Source: Phytobacter ursingii (lineage in GTDB: Bacteria > Pseudomonadota > Gammaproteobacteria > Enterobacterales > Enterobacteriaceae). Taken from it: a stretch of DNA of 64,000 bases. A model generated the notes under the pieces. That model was not told where the DNA came from. It did no database searches and saw nothing but the letters and a program-made list of their open reading frames with translations. Positions 35,610-44,841 of the stretch are shown one piece after another. Each line of letters opens with the position of its first letter. Position 1 is the stretch's first letter. The DNA lies in assembly GCA_901456055.1 (NCBI GenBank), contig CABDWT010000016.1, positions 806,001 through 870,000 of the forward strand, given 5' to 3'. Made by a program: the position numbers and the translations under genes.

Positions 35610-36404
35610 TCAAGCAGGCATCTCTGCAAGCAGGCGATTGAGCCACGTCTGTTGCCACTGCTGCTGGCTCTGCCGCCATAAAAAATCCCGTGCTTTTTCC
35701 AGCGCCTCTGTCTGTGGCAATGCCTGAGGCCCACGGATATGTTCACACCAGACAATATGCCAGCCCAACTCCGTTTCCACCGGCACGGCGATGCCGTTTT
35801 CCGGCAAGGCAAACAGCGCGGATTCAAGCTCGGGATAAAGCAAACCGCGACTGATCCAGCCCAGCAGCCCACCTTCTAAGGCACTCGGACAGTGGGAATA
35901 ACGTTTTGCCAGACGCGAAAACGCCTCACGCGAGGTTTGAATTTCCCGGTAAAACTGCATCGCCTGGCGGCGCACAACGTCGTTGTCATTATCAACGGTG
36001 AGCAACAGATGGTGGGTTAACCGCTGCTCCGGGCGCATAAATTTTTCCTGATTACGCTGATACCAGGTGAGCACCGTCAGGTCATCAGGTAAGGGCGTCT
36101 GTCCGCTGATGCGCACAAATTGCAGCTCCATCAGCGCATGATGACGCACCACTGCCTGACGTTCTTCCCCGGTAAACGCGCTTTCGGTAAGTAACTCCGC
36201 CAGCGAGGCGTCAATACGCTGTAGCAGGGCATCGGTGAGCGGCAAATCACAGGCCTGTTGAATGATCGCCTGTTCCAGAAAATGCTGCCGACGCCACGCC
36301 TGTTCAAACGCCGCTTTTTCACTGGCCGGAATATCCTGTGGCTCGCAGTTCCAGCGGGTTTTCGCCAGACGCCACTGTGCGAATTGTTCCCAAGCTTTAC
36401 TCAT
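35610..36404 (-). CDS. nifM: NifM, peptidyl-prolyl isomerase maturing NifH
   Basis: 264-aa parvulin-type PPIase required for folding of the nitrogenase Fe protein. The N-terminal helical half carries the NifM-specific region. The parvulin domain (about 135-245) includes SHCPSALEGGLLGWISRGLLYPELE and GWHIVWCEHI. Its ATG overlaps the nifZ TGA (ATGA), with AGGAG inside nifZ, so it reads as the end of the nifUSVWZM unit. I found no separate -24/-12 promoter before it. Confidence 0.95.
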   Translation of the reverse strand: MSKAWEQFAQWRLAKTRWNCEPQDIPASEKAAFEQAWRRQHFLEQAIIQQACDLPLTDALLQRIDASLAELLTESAFTGEERQAVVRHHALMELQFVRISGQTPLPDDLTVLTWYQRNQEKFMRPEQRLTHHLLLTVDNDNDVVRRQAMQFYREIQTSREAFSRLAKRYSHCPSALEGGLLGWISRGLLYPELESALFALPENGIAVPVETELGWHIVWCEHIRGPQALPQTEALEKARDFLWRQSQQQWQQTWLNRLLAEMPA

Positions 36405-36841
36405 GCGTACTCCTGCGCTAAGCGCAGGGCGCTGGCGGGAACCTGAAACCAGCGTCCGGAAAAAGTGACAGTGTAACTGTTGCCGTCCTCTTGATCGGTG
36501 GCTTCGATCTGCCCGGTTTCCCCGACGCTGACTACCACCACGCCATTGACCGACAAGGGCTGTAAAGAGATGACGCGATCGCCGAACTGCAGCATCCCGG
36601 CATGCCAGGGGGCGCTTGCCGGAATCAGCTCCTGTCCCCGGCAGCCAACCACGATGTCACCGTCGAGAAAGTGAATTTGATAAATAATCTGATCCTGCAA
36701 AAACACGCCCCATTCCCGGACAAACCCGGTGCTGCCACGTCGCACCAGCAACTGACCGCGTGCGTAGCCAGGCATCGTGCCGTCATTACGAATGGCCCGC
36801 GTTACGCGAACCTCGTCGCCAAAGGTAAACGCCGGGGTCAT
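36401..36841 (-). CDS. nifZ: NifZ, P-cluster maturation protein
   Basis: 146-aa protein involved in forming the second P-cluster of the MoFe protein. The NifZ repeat-like blocks FTFGDEVRVTRAIRNDGTM and RGSTGFVREWGVFLQDQIIY are conserved with Klebsiella. The open frame extends upstream to 36904, but the ATG at 36841 overlaps the nifW stop (ATGA) and matches the usual NifZ start. Confidence 0.94.
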   Translation of the reverse strand: MTPAFTFGDEVRVTRAIRNDGTMPGYARGQLLVRRGSTGFVREWGVFLQDQIIYQIHFLDGDIVVGCRGQELIPASAPWHAGMLQFGDRVISLQPLSVNGVVVVSVGETGQIEATDQEDGNSYTVTFSGRWFQVPASALRLAQEYA

Positions 36842-37095
36842 TGTCCACCTCCGGGCATCTGTTGCTGGTAACTCTCTGCCAGCAGCCGCCGGGCCAGGAG
36901 CCACGGCGCGCGCGTGTCGTCCTCCAGCAGATTACGCAATGGTACGTTGGCGCGTAGTTTCTGGTTGAAGGCTTTAAGCACAAGCAGGCAGCGGCTGCGC
37001 AGCACGGCGGGCTCATACGGAACGGAAAAAAACTCAAAGAAGGATTCGGCGCTTTCCAGCTCATCGACGCCGGGAATCTGATAAAACCACTCCAT
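36838..37095 (-). CDS. nifW: NifW, nitrogenase stabilising/protective protein
   Basis: 85-aa protein that associates with the MoFe protein during maturation. It begins MEWFYQIPGVDELESAESFF and ends near LLARRLLAESYQQQ, as in Klebsiella NifW. The upstream ATG at 37131 would run into nifV and is not needed; GGGAGG precedes the chosen start. Overlaps nifZ by 4 bases. Confidence 0.94.
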   Translation of the reverse strand: MEWFYQIPGVDELESAESFFEFFSVPYEPAVLRSRCLLVLKAFNQKLRANVPLRNLLEDDTRAPWLLARRLLAESYQQQMPGGGQ

Positions 37096-37097
37096 AC

Positions 37098-38240
37098 TCA
37101 GCCTCCCACCTGGCGAAGGGGTTCGCCGCACAGCTCATCGTAAATGGCGATCAGTTCATAATCTTTCGGCGTACGTTTCCAGCTCTCCGCAAAGCGGCGA
37201 ATGGCCGGAAGCAGTATGTCGATTTGCAGCGCGTTAAGGGGGTAGCCCATCCGGGCGAAGACCCCGTCCACCGCCTGGCGGCCAGAATGTTTTCCCAGCA
37301 CGAGGCGATATTCACGCCCCATCAGCGCCGGATCAATCGCCTGATAACTCTCTCTGTCCTGCAACAGCGCGGCGACATGTACCCCGGATTCGTGGGTAAA
37401 GACCTGCTCGCCAACCAGCGGTTGCTGGGCGTCGATAGGGCGCTGGGCGGCCTCGGCGACCTGCTGGCAGAGTGCGGGCAACTGGCTAAAATCAACGCCG
37501 CTATCAAGTCCCATACATCGGTCTAAACCGAGGGCGACGGTCTCCAGTGCAGCATTTCCCGCACGCTCACCCAGCCCCAGCACAGTGGTATTCACGCTGG
37601 TCGCCCCGGCGCGTATCGCCGCGAGGGTATTGGCTGTGGCGAGCCCCAGATCGTTATGGGCGTGCATCTCAATTTCACCGTTCCAGTCGCGACGTAGCGA
37701 ACGGATAGCGTTGTCAGTTGCGAAAGGATCCAACAGGCCCAGCGTATCGGCATAGCGTAAACGCAGTGCGCCAGCCTCCTGCGCGACACTCGCTATCTGG
37801 CGAAGCGTGTCGTCATCCGCGCGTGACGCATCTTCACAGCCGATACAGACTGCCAGCCCCAGCGTACGCGCCAGGCCGATAAAGTTTTCCAGCCGCTCAA
37901 GCAGCACAGCCAGCGGTTCACGTAATTTGTACTGACGCAGTTTGTCGGACGCCGGAATGGAAATATCCACCCAGTCCATACCGAGATCGGCGCTCTGGCG
38001 GATTTCCCCGGCATTCATTCGACACCAGGACATCAGTGTCGCCGTCGGTAAATGGCGACGGACTAACTGAATGCGGGTGCGCTCTTCATCGCCCATAGCC
38101 GGTGTTCCCACCTCGAGCGCCGTGACGCCGGCAGCAAACAGCGCCTCGGCGATAGCGACTTTTTCGCTTGCGCGAAACGCCACCCCGGGACTTTGTTCGC
38201 CGTCCCGCAGCGTTGTGTCGTTAATCAGCACACTGGCCAT
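37098..38240 (-). CDS. nifV: NifV, homocitrate synthase
   Basis: 380-aa enzyme condensing acetyl-CoA with 2-oxoglutarate to homocitrate, the organic ligand of FeMo-co. The DRE-TIM signature [16 protein letters not shown] opens the protein. The metal-binding HAHND lies in [16 protein letters not shown], and the second signature near residue 195 ([17 protein letters not shown]) follows. Two bases separate it from nifW. Confidence 0.96.
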   Translation of the reverse strand: MASVLINDTTLRDGEQSPGVAFRASEKVAIAEALFAAGVTALEVGTPAMGDEERTRIQLVRRHLPTATLMSWCRMNAGEIRQSADLGMDWVDISIPASDKLRQYKLREPLAVLLERLENFIGLARTLGLAVCIGCEDASRADDDTLRQIASVAQEAGALRLRYADTLGLLDPFATDNAIRSLRRDWNGEIEMHAHNDLGLATANTLAAIRAGATSVNTTVLGLGERAGNAALETVALGLDRCMGLDSGVDFSQLPALCQQVAEAAQRPIDAQQPLVGEQVFTHESGVHVAALLQDRESYQAIDPALMGREYRLVLGKHSGRQAVDGVFARMGYPLNALQIDILLPAIRRFAESWKRTPKDYELIAIYDELCGEPLRQVGG

Positions 38241-38252
38241 AGCCGCCTCCGC

Positions 38253-39455
38253 TTAGCCGTAAATCGGCGCAAATGATGATTCCACCGGGAGTGGTTTACC
38301 GTCCTGCCAGTAAGGCGAAAGCATCCGCAACCGGGAGATAATTGGCGGCAACGCGTCAATGACGTAATCAATCTCTTTTTCGCGCGTGTAACGTGAAAGG
38401 GAGAAGCGAATACTGCCGTGAGCGGCGGTATAGGGAATGTTCATTGCGCGCATCACATGCGACGGTTCAAGGGAGCCCGACGTGCAGGCGCTGCCACTGG
38501 ACGCGGCGATCCCTGCCTGATTAAGCAGTAACAAAATGGCTTCGCCTTCAATAAACTCAAACGCCAGATTCGCGGTGCCCGGCACCCGTGGCTGGTTGCC
38601 GCCCATCACCCTCACCGACGGCACACGATTGACCAGTTCGTCCTGCAAATAATCGCGAAGACGGGCAATTTCGCTCATGCCGGGCAGATGAACCTGCGCC
38701 AGTTCACAAGCGCTGCCCATACCGACAATCCCGGCAATATTTTCTGTGCCTGCGCGCCGTCCACGCTCCTGATGGCCTCCACGCAGTAGCGGGCGAAAGC
38801 GTGTGCCACGACGCAAATAGAGGCAGCCGACGCCTTTCGGTCCGTGCAATTTGTGGGCGGAACATGACAGCATGTCTACTTGCGTTTTGCCGATCGCCAG
38901 CGGAATTTTCCCCACCGCCTGAACCGCGTCACAGTGGAACAGCGCGCCATATTCATGGGCCAGTTCTGCCATTTCTGCCACCGGGAAAATAACCCCGGTT
39001 TCATTGTTGGCCCACATCACGCTGACGACCGCTACCCGATGGCTGAGCGCCTGACGATACTGGGCCATATCGATTGCGCCGTCGGCATTGACCGCAATAC
39101 GGTGGACCAGGTAGCCCTGGCGCTCCAGGTGTTCGCAGACGGCCAGCGTCGCCGGGTGTTCTACCGTGGTGGTGATGATTTCGCGGCGTTCCGGCATTAA
39201 TTCCGTGCAGGCATGCAGCGCCGTCGAGGTCGCTTCGGTGGCGCAGGAGGTAAAAATGATTTCACTGGCGTGATCGGCGCCAAGCAGGGCGGCGACCTGT
39301 TGATGTGCACGCTCCAGCGCCCCGCGCGAGGGCAGACCAAAGTCATGAATCGAGGAAGGGTTGCCGTAATGCTCAGTCAAAAACGGCATCATCGCCTCCA
39401 GCACCATCGGGTCGATACGGGTGGTGGCGTTATTATCCAGATAAATCGGTTTCAT
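38253..39455 (-). CDS. nifS: NifS, cysteine desulfurase
   Basis: 400-aa PLP enzyme supplying sulfur for nitrogenase Fe-S clusters. The PLP lysine is in SCSAHKLHGPKGVGCLY (about residue 202) and the catalytic cysteine in SSGSACTSGSLEPSHVM (about residue 325). It begins MKPIYLDNNATTRIDPMV, the classical NifS start. 34 bases after nifU. Confidence 0.97.
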   Translation of the reverse strand: MKPIYLDNNATTRIDPMVLEAMMPFLTEHYGNPSSIHDFGLPSRGALERAHQQVAALLGADHASEIIFTSCATEATSTALHACTELMPERREIITTTVEHPATLAVCEHLERQGYLVHRIAVNADGAIDMAQYRQALSHRVAVVSVMWANNETGVIFPVAEMAELAHEYGALFHCDAVQAVGKIPLAIGKTQVDMLSCSAHKLHGPKGVGCLYLRRGTRFRPLLRGGHQERGRRAGTENIAGIVGMGSACELAQVHLPGMSEIARLRDYLQDELVNRVPSVRVMGGNQPRVPGTANLAFEFIEGEAILLLLNQAGIAASSGSACTSGSLEPSHVMRAMNIPYTAAHGSIRFSLSRYTREKEIDYVIDALPPIISRLRMLSPYWQDGKPLPVESSFAPIYG

Positions 39456-39489
39456 CTTTATTCCCCCATAACGGATAGTGAGGTGTGGC

Positions 39490-40317
39490 TTAAGCCGCCA
39501 CGACTTCCATAAAACAGCCGGTACGTTCCATTAATTTCTGCTGCAGCCAGGCCAGCGTCATATCGGTCATCATGCAGCCGCTACAACTGCCGGAGAGACT
39601 GACAGTGACTTTGTGATTCGCGACATTAATCAGCGACATATCGCCACCGTCAGCCTGGATGTGCGGGCGCAGTTCGGTAATCGCGTCGATCACTTCCTGC
39701 CAGTGCGGATCTTTTGTCGCATCAACCGCGACAGCCGGTGCCGCCTGCTGTTCGGCCAGAATATCCGCCAGCGCCAGTTCGATACTTTCATGACAGGCGG
39801 TGCAGCCACCGCCTGCTTTGGTGTAGTTGATCACCTCTTCGAGGGTGGTCAGGCCGTTGGTCAACACCGCGCGGCGAATCTGACCTTCGTCAACGCCAAA
39901 GCATTTGCAGATAAGTTTGCCTTCGTCATGATCGTCATCGAGCGTTTCGCCCCGGTAGTTGGCGATCGCCGCGCGCAGCGCTTCCTGGCCCATGACAGAG
40001 CAGTGCATTTTTTGCGGCGGCAACCCGTCGAGATAGTCGGCGATTTGCTGGTTGGTGACCTGTTCCGCTTCTTTCAGCGTGCGGCCAATAATCAGTTCCG
40101 TTAACGCCGATGAGGAGGCGATGGCGCTGCCGCAGCCAAAGGTCTGAAACCCGGCCTCAAGAATGGTTTCGCTTTGCGGATCGACTCGCAGCATCAGACG
40201 CAGGGCGTCGCCGCAGCTTATCGAACCCACATCGCCTATCGCGTTGGCCTCTGCCACGACCCGGGCATTACGGGGATTAAAAAAATGATCTTTCACTTTC
40301 TCGGAATAGTTCCACAT
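39490..40317 (-). CDS. nifU: NifU, Fe-S cluster scaffold
   Basis: 275-aa modular scaffold. The N-terminal IscU-like domain ([36 protein letters not shown]) leads to a central [2Fe-2S] domain with four Cys ([16 protein letters not shown]) and a C-terminal Nfu domain (SCSGCMMTD). First gene of the nifUSVWZM unit, with a sigma54 promoter at 40395-40410. Confidence 0.97.
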   Translation of the reverse strand: MWNYSEKVKDHFFNPRNARVVAEANAIGDVGSISCGDALRLMLRVDPQSETILEAGFQTFGCGSAIASSSALTELIIGRTLKEAEQVTNQQIADYLDGLPPQKMHCSVMGQEALRAAIANYRGETLDDDHDEGKLICKCFGVDEGQIRRAVLTNGLTTLEEVINYTKAGGGCTACHESIELALADILAEQQAAPAVAVDATKDPHWQEVIDAITELRPHIQADGGDMSLINVANHKVTVSLSGSCSGCMMTDMTLAWLQQKLMERTGCFMEVVAA

Positions 40318-40394
40318 GCTTTCAGCTCCCAGGATTATGACGGACAGCGCAGGGCGCCATTCACCGCGTTAATCAACAGCGGGTATAAAGATTA

Positions 40395-40410
40395 AGCAAA
40401 AGCAGTACCA
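40395..40410 (-). promoter_or_regulatory. Sigma54 promoter of nifU
   Basis: Minus strand TGGTACTGCTTTTGCT; GG and GC correctly spaced. Start predicted near 40384, 67 bases before nifU. Confidence 0.72.
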
Positions 40411-40450
40411 GAGAGTAAAAGTTTTATTTTTCATTGAGTTATTAAAATCC

Positions 40451-40491
40451 CCTCACATAAACTCACGCGCAATGTCGTGGTTTATGTGAGG
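40451..40491 (-). terminator. Terminator of nifENX
   Basis: 11-bp stem CCTCACATAAA (40451-40461)/TTTATGTGAGG (40481-40491) with a 19-base loop, followed on the minus strand by GGATTTTAAT. It separates nifX from the nifU promoter. Confidence 0.65.
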
Positions 40492-40493
40492 TT

Positions 40494-40509
40494 TGTCGCA
40501 GAAACGACA
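40494..40509. promoter_or_regulatory. NifA upstream activator site for nifU
   Basis: TGT-CGCAGAAACG-ACA, centred about 117 bases upstream of the predicted nifU start, between the nifX stop and the terminator hairpin. Confidence 0.75.
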
Positions 40510-40515
40510 CAATCT

Positions 40516-40980
40516 TTAGCGCTCATCATCGTCCTGCCACTGACTTTCCAGCAGCAGTTGCGAAAAGCGATTAGGGTCGCGATGCCGCGTGTTTTTACGC
40601 TGTTCTTTGTCATACCAGTAGTGCTGGATTTCCTGTAGCAGACCGACAATCGGCGTGTCTTCCGGCACGCGGACGGCGCGCACGCCTATTTGCAGCAGTT
40701 GACGAAATACCGTTTCGCCAATTGCCACACAATAAAGGGTGACGCAATCTTCCAGCGCACTGATGCGGCTGGCGATCTTCTCGGTTTGATGTCCGGCCAG
40801 CACGGTAAAGTCGACGACGCGCAGTAAGGTGACGTCATCTTCTTTGACGCCGTATACCACCAGGCGTGGCGTGGCACCGAAGTGCTGATCCACATGATGG
40901 TAATCGGAACTGGCGAAGGCGACCTTCATCGACCATTCGCCGGAACAGATGGTGCTGAACTGACGATTAACATGTTGCAT
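40516..40980 (-). CDS. nifX: NifX, FeMo-co precursor carrier
   Basis: 154-aa protein that binds NifB-co/VK-cluster and passes it to NifEN. The NifX/NafY fold is recognisable by VAFASSDYHHVDQHFGATPRL (about 20-40). Its start overlaps the nifN stop by 14 bases. Last gene of nifENX. Confidence 0.94.
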   Translation of the reverse strand: MQHVNRQFSTICSGEWSMKVAFASSDYHHVDQHFGATPRLVVYGVKEDDVTLLRVVDFTVLAGHQTEKIASRISALEDCVTLYCVAIGETVFRQLLQIGVRAVRVPEDTPIVGLLQEIQHYWYDKEQRKNTRHRDPNRFSQLLLESQWQDDDER

Positions 40981-42349
40981 AGCGTCCTCCGTCAGTGTCC
41001 CGGGAAAACTGCTGGCGCAGGGGCGAGTGGTACAGTGGCAGGTGATGGTGACGTTCGCGCATCAGGTTTGCCAGCTCAAACAGCGTGTCACGCATGCCGG
41101 GGTAGCCCTGACGCACGCGACGAAACTCGCCAAGCCTGTCGAAGATGGGAAAACCGGCGCGGATAAGCGGAATGGAAAATTGGTCGGCCAGATCTGCCGC
41201 ATGAGAATTGGCGACCAGCAGGTCGGCGGGCATATCGCAGAGTAAATCCTGCATATCTTCCAGATCGCCAATGACCACTTTTTCAACGGGAAGCTGTTGC
41301 AGACCCGGCTGACTGACCGGCGCGACAACGGGGCCGGGGAGCATCCCCTGACTGCGAGCGAAATCGCACCAGCCTGCCAGCAGGTCGCCCTCAGCCGCCA
41401 GTGCGAGCCGGGCATCCTGCAGCCACATATGACAATCGATCATCGCATCCTGTAACTGTCCGCGCTGGCGCTCAATCCAGGCGGGAACCTCGCGCCCGGA
41501 AATGAACTTCAGCTGGTGAATAAAGCGGTCGCAGTGTTCCAGGGTCATCAGATGGGGGAGAACGACAACCTCACCACGGCTGCGTTGCGCAAGTAGCGAG
41601 GCGGCGCGGGACAGCGACACACCAATAGCAAACGTACTCAGACTTTGCCCCATCTGTTCAATGACGCGCTGGGGCGTTCCTCCCTGGGTGACGGGCGAGA
41701 AGTCGCCGCTTGCCAGGTGACCATCCAGCGACTGCGACAGGTCGGGAACGATGACCGGTTGCAGGCCAAACGCCTCCACGTAGCTGCGCAGCAATTCAAT
41801 ATCACCGGGCGTCAGCAGGTGGCTTAACAGCAAGTTGACCCGCCGGTTACGCAGGCCGTGCTGGGGTTTTTCCGGTACCCACTGTTCAATGACGCTTTCC
41901 ACCACTGCGCTAAAGCCGTTTTCCAGCGTGCCGTAGAAATCTGGCGTGTTGACCGTCAGGAGGGCGATATTTTTGTGGCGTGGAAAATCCTCGCGAAACT
42001 GGCGGACCACGCGACTGATATCGCTGCCCTGAGCCTCAGACAGACCCGTGCTCAGCAGGACGATGGCTTTCGGGTTGTTGCGCTGGCATAGCGTGTTGAG
42101 CGCGGTAAGGATATTGCCGTCTGCCCCCATCACCGTTGAGGTGGGGTCCATTGCCGTGGATTGCAGTGGGACAGGATCGTGAAAGTGCTGGATAAAAAAC
42201 ACTTTGGCGAACGCGCTGCATCCCTGTGCTCCGTGCACCAGCGGAATACTGTGCTCAAAGCCAAGGCTCGCGAGGATGGCGCCTAACGGCTGGCCGCTTT
42301 TTACCGGGCTTACCGCCAGCGGTTTGTGATTACGGATGATGTCTGCCAT
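40967..42349 (-). CDS. nifN: NifN, FeMo-co scaffold beta subunit
   Basis: 460-aa NifK homologue forming the NifEN scaffold on which NifB-co becomes FeMo-co. Cluster Cys motif HGAQGCSAFAKVFFIQHFHD near residue 40. The rest follows the oxidoreductase nitrogenase component 1 fold. Ten bases after nifE, so cotranslated. Confidence 0.95.
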   Translation of the reverse strand: MADIIRNHKPLAVSPVKSGQPLGAILASLGFEHSIPLVHGAQGCSAFAKVFFIQHFHDPVPLQSTAMDPTSTVMGADGNILTALNTLCQRNNPKAIVLLSTGLSEAQGSDISRVVRQFREDFPRHKNIALLTVNTPDFYGTLENGFSAVVESVIEQWVPEKPQHGLRNRRVNLLLSHLLTPGDIELLRSYVEAFGLQPVIVPDLSQSLDGHLASGDFSPVTQGGTPQRVIEQMGQSLSTFAIGVSLSRAASLLAQRSRGEVVVLPHLMTLEHCDRFIHQLKFISGREVPAWIERQRGQLQDAMIDCHMWLQDARLALAAEGDLLAGWCDFARSQGMLPGPVVAPVSQPGLQQLPVEKVVIGDLEDMQDLLCDMPADLLVANSHAADLADQFSIPLIRAGFPIFDRLGEFRRVRQGYPGMRDTLFELANLMRERHHHLPLYHSPLRQQFSRDTDGGRYATC

Positions 42350-42359
42350 CTTTCACTCC

Positions 42360-43733
42360 TTAGTGCCACGGCGCGCGGGCGTGAGTTTGCGGCCAGACGG
42401 GGCTTTCCATGGTCTGGCAAAGTTGTTGGGCGAGGGTGACGATACCGCGATAACCGGCAAAGGCATGTTCGCGCTCCTGGTTGATATCCAGAAATGGCAG
42501 TCGCGCTTTGTAGGCGGTATACATATTGCGCCCGCCGGCAATCATTAAATCCGCCTGGTAGCGATACACCACATCAAGGAGGGTGCGGGCGTTACCTTCT
42601 TCCAGCATCAGCGCGTCATCGCCCATTAATTCGCGAATACGCTGTTTATCTTCTTCGGTGGATTTTCGTGTGCCGGTCGCCACCACGGTCATGCCTAAAT
42701 CCTGCAATGCAGAAACCACCGACCAGGATTTCACTCCGCCGGTATAAAGCAGCACTTTGCGCCCCTGTAACCGTTCGCGCCACGGGGCCAGTGCCTGATT
42801 TGCCGCGGCTTCTTCCCGGGCAATCACGGCTTCGGTGCGAGCCATCAGATCGCTGTCGCCAAGCAGGGATGCCAGCTGACGCAGTGCATCGGAGGTGGCG
42901 CGCACGCCGTAAAAGCTGCCCTCAAACCAGGGCGTGCCATAGCGCTGTTCAAGGGTACGGGCCACATTGATCAGCGCTCTGGAACAGACCAGCATATTCA
43001 CCTGCGCATGGTGCAGGGTCTGGATTTCGCTAAAACGACCATCCCCTGACAGGCTGCCCAGCACGCGAATACCCAGCTCATCAAGCAGCGGCTGAACGTG
43101 CCAGAACTCCCCGGCGATATTGAATTCGCCTATCAGGCCAATATCGTGGCGATGTTCCGGCGCAAAGGGCGTATCGTCCGGCCAGGGCGCAGGCGCGCGG
43201 CGTCCGACGACCTTATTAACCATCACGTCGCCCGCGAGGCGGTTGCCGAGATTTTTGCTGCCATAGAATCCGGCGGCGTCAACGGCAATCACCGGCACGC
43301 CAGTGGCGGTTTCCGCCGCCTGACAAACGGCGTCAATATCGTCCCCCTCCATCGCCGGCACGCAGGTGTTATAGATAAATACCGCAGAGGGATGATAACG
43401 ATCGACGATGTGGCGCACCGCATGGAACAGCCGCCGTTCGCCGCGCCCCATGATCACATCCTGCTCATTCAAATCGGTGGTAAAACCGAGCCGGTTGATA
43501 CTGGGGCCGGAGCTCATACTGCCCCGGTTATCCCAGGAGCTTCCCGTACAACCAATGGGCCCGTGGACCAGATGTGCCACATCTGACAGTGGCAGCAGGG
43601 TGATTTGCGCGCCGTCGAAGGCGCATCCACCCGCGGTTGCGCCGGGTTTGGGGGCGCTACAGCCGGATTTTTGTTTATGATTGTGTTCGCAGGCGGGTTC
43701 ATCCAGCAGCGCGAGAATGTCATTTCCCTTCAT
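42360..43733 (-). CDS. nifE: NifE, FeMo-co scaffold alpha subunit
   Basis: 457-aa NifD homologue. N-terminal Cys region ([11 protein letters not shown]), the cluster motif [15 protein letters not shown] and the FNIAGEF segment are present. First gene of nifENX, behind a sigma54 promoter (43770-43785) and NifA sites. Confidence 0.96.
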   Translation of the reverse strand: MKGNDILALLDEPACEHNHKQKSGCSAPKPGATAGGCAFDGAQITLLPLSDVAHLVHGPIGCTGSSWDNRGSMSSGPSINRLGFTTDLNEQDVIMGRGERRLFHAVRHIVDRYHPSAVFIYNTCVPAMEGDDIDAVCQAAETATGVPVIAVDAAGFYGSKNLGNRLAGDVMVNKVVGRRAPAPWPDDTPFAPEHRHDIGLIGEFNIAGEFWHVQPLLDELGIRVLGSLSGDGRFSEIQTLHHAQVNMLVCSRALINVARTLEQRYGTPWFEGSFYGVRATSDALRQLASLLGDSDLMARTEAVIAREEAAANQALAPWRERLQGRKVLLYTGGVKSWSVVSALQDLGMTVVATGTRKSTEEDKQRIRELMGDDALMLEEGNARTLLDVVYRYQADLMIAGGRNMYTAYKARLPFLDINQEREHAFAGYRGIVTLAQQLCQTMESPVWPQTHARAPWH

Positions 43734-43749
43734 AGTGACCTCATTGACT

Positions 43750-43765
43750 TGTTGGGCTGTTCACA
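43750..43765. promoter_or_regulatory. Extra TGT-N10-ACA motif at the nifE start site
   Basis: TGT-TGGGCTGTTC-ACA. It overlaps the predicted transcription start (near 43759), downstream of the -24/-12 element. The position is wrong for an activator; may be chance or a repressive NifA site. Confidence 0.4.
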
Positions 43766-43769
43766 ATGT

Positions 43770-43785
43770 TGCAATTCGCAAGCCA
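43770..43785 (-). promoter_or_regulatory. Sigma54 promoter of nifENX
   Basis: Minus strand TGGCTTGCGAATTGCA with perfect -24 GG, -12 GC and TTGCA. Confidence 0.78.
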
Positions 43786-43818
43786 GGAATGAGTTATTGA
43801 TTTCTAAGAGGAATATTC

Positions 43819-43834
43819 TGTCGGGTTTGCGACA
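43819..43834. promoter_or_regulatory. NifA upstream activator site for nifE
   Basis: TGT-CGGGTTTGCG-ACA, centred about 68 bases upstream of the predicted nifE start, closer than for the other nif operons. Confidence 0.75.
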
Positions 43835-43865
43835 AAGAAGACAATTGGCGTAATGAGGACAACGG

Positions 43866-43901
43866 AAAAAGCCCCCTGCATCCACACTCCGATGCAGGGG
43901 C
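43866..43901 (-). terminator. Terminator of nifHDKTY
   Basis: Stem CCCCTGCAT/ATGCAGGGG (43873-43881 and 43892-43900) followed on the minus strand by TTTTT, 8 bases after the nifY stop. Confidence 0.85.
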
Positions 43902-43908
43902 GCGCAGA

Positions 43909-44568
43909 TTAAAACACCCGTTCTTCCAGCGGGTTGGCTTTCTCAAGACGTTTTGCCAGCCACGGCGGCAGACGTCCGCTCAGCAGTGCGGTAAGGGCGT
44001 CGCACTGGGCGGCAATGGACATGCCAGGCGACACTTTCATGGGGTGGATATTGTGACGAATCAGCCGGGCCGCCGCAGGGCCGCCAATGGCTTCACAAAA
44101 CAGCAGGTGACAATCGCTCAGCAACTGAGCCCGAACTTCATTTGGTTCCTGGGTTTGTGGGGTCGAGGAAAGACGGCGTAACGCGTGCAGCCATCCGCCT
44201 TGTTCATCGAAGTCATAGATAAAAAACAGCCGCCCCTGACCAAAATGGCCATTGATCAGCAAGCCATCCTGCGAACAAAAAGCCACCCGTAATTGCCCCT
44301 GACGAGCGGTATTTTTAACCTGCAGGTGCGCGGGCAGCGTACCGTGAAGGCACGCGTTAACGCGGCTCCAGCGTGCGGGAGACATCATCGCCGTTTCAGA
44401 CGGGAAGGTGGCTTCCAGTTCGCGGACATTGAGCTTATCGAGGTACGCCGGGGTTAAAGCCTCGTCGCGCTCTCCCGTCAGCCAGGCCAGTATTTGCGCG
44501 GGTTGCAGCTCCGGCAGACACTGAAACAGCGCCAGCATGCGCCAGAAAAGGACATCGTTATCGTTCAT
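43909..44568 (-). CDS. nifY: NifY, apo-MoFe protein chaperone / FeMo-co insertase
   Basis: 219-aa protein that binds apodinitrogenase and helps insert FeMo-co. The C-terminal half has the NifX/NafY fold (AFCSQDGLLINGHFGQGRLF). The start at 44568 (MNDNDVLFWRMLALFQCLPE) follows GAAGGTGG and matches Klebsiella NifY; the longer open frame reaches into nifT. Last gene of nifHDKTY. Confidence 0.93.
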   Translation of the reverse strand: MNDNDVLFWRMLALFQCLPELQPAQILAWLTGERDEALTPAYLDKLNVRELEATFPSETAMMSPARWSRVNACLHGTLPAHLQVKNTARQGQLRVAFCSQDGLLINGHFGQGRLFFIYDFDEQGGWLHALRRLSSTPQTQEPNEVRAQLLSDCHLLFCEAIGGPAAARLIRHNIHPMKVSPGMSIAAQCDALTALLSGRLPPWLAKRLEKANPLEERVF

Positions 44569-44578
44569 CTGACCACCT

Positions 44579-44797
44579 TCACAAAAGCGCGCCGCGCGTG
44601 GCGCGCAGGCTGATGGGAAAGGAAGGTCGCCCGGGTTGCAGGCTGACGACATACTGGCGTCCCCCCTCCAGAGAAATAGCACCACCCCAGTTATCCGGGG
44701 TGTCATGTTCAATTGCGATGACTTTTGCCTCAAGGTCCTGTTTAGCGATGTAACACCAGAGGTCCGGCCCGCGCTCACGAAAAATGACAATTGGCAT
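44579..44797 (-). CDS. nifT: NifT
   Basis: 72-aa NifT/FixU protein of unclear function in nitrogenase maturation. It begins MPIVIFRERGPDLWCYIAKQ and ends near PISLRATRGALL, colinear with Klebsiella NifT. The ATG at 44797 was chosen over 44839, which lies in nifK. A GC-rich hairpin lies just upstream. Confidence 0.92.
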   Translation of the reverse strand: MPIVIFRERGPDLWCYIAKQDLEAKVIAIEHDTPDNWGGAISLEGGRQYVVSLQPGRPSFPISLRATRGALL

Positions 44798-44813
44798 TGT
44801 TTTCCCCCTTGCG

Positions 44814-44832
44814 GCCCCGCACAGGGCGGGGC
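44814..44832 (-). promoter_or_regulatory. GC-rich hairpin between nifK and nifT
   Basis: 7-bp stem GCCCCGC/GCGGGGC with a 5-base loop, in the 44-base gap before nifT. No T-run, so it is more likely an mRNA stabiliser or processing block for nifHDK than a terminator. Confidence 0.45.
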
Positions 44833-44841
44833 GCGTCATGG

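Noticed and set aside
35605-36500. Independent sigma54 promoter for nifM
   Set aside because: No GG/GC pair at the right spacing was seen in the end of nifZ; coupling by ATGA overlap explains expression.
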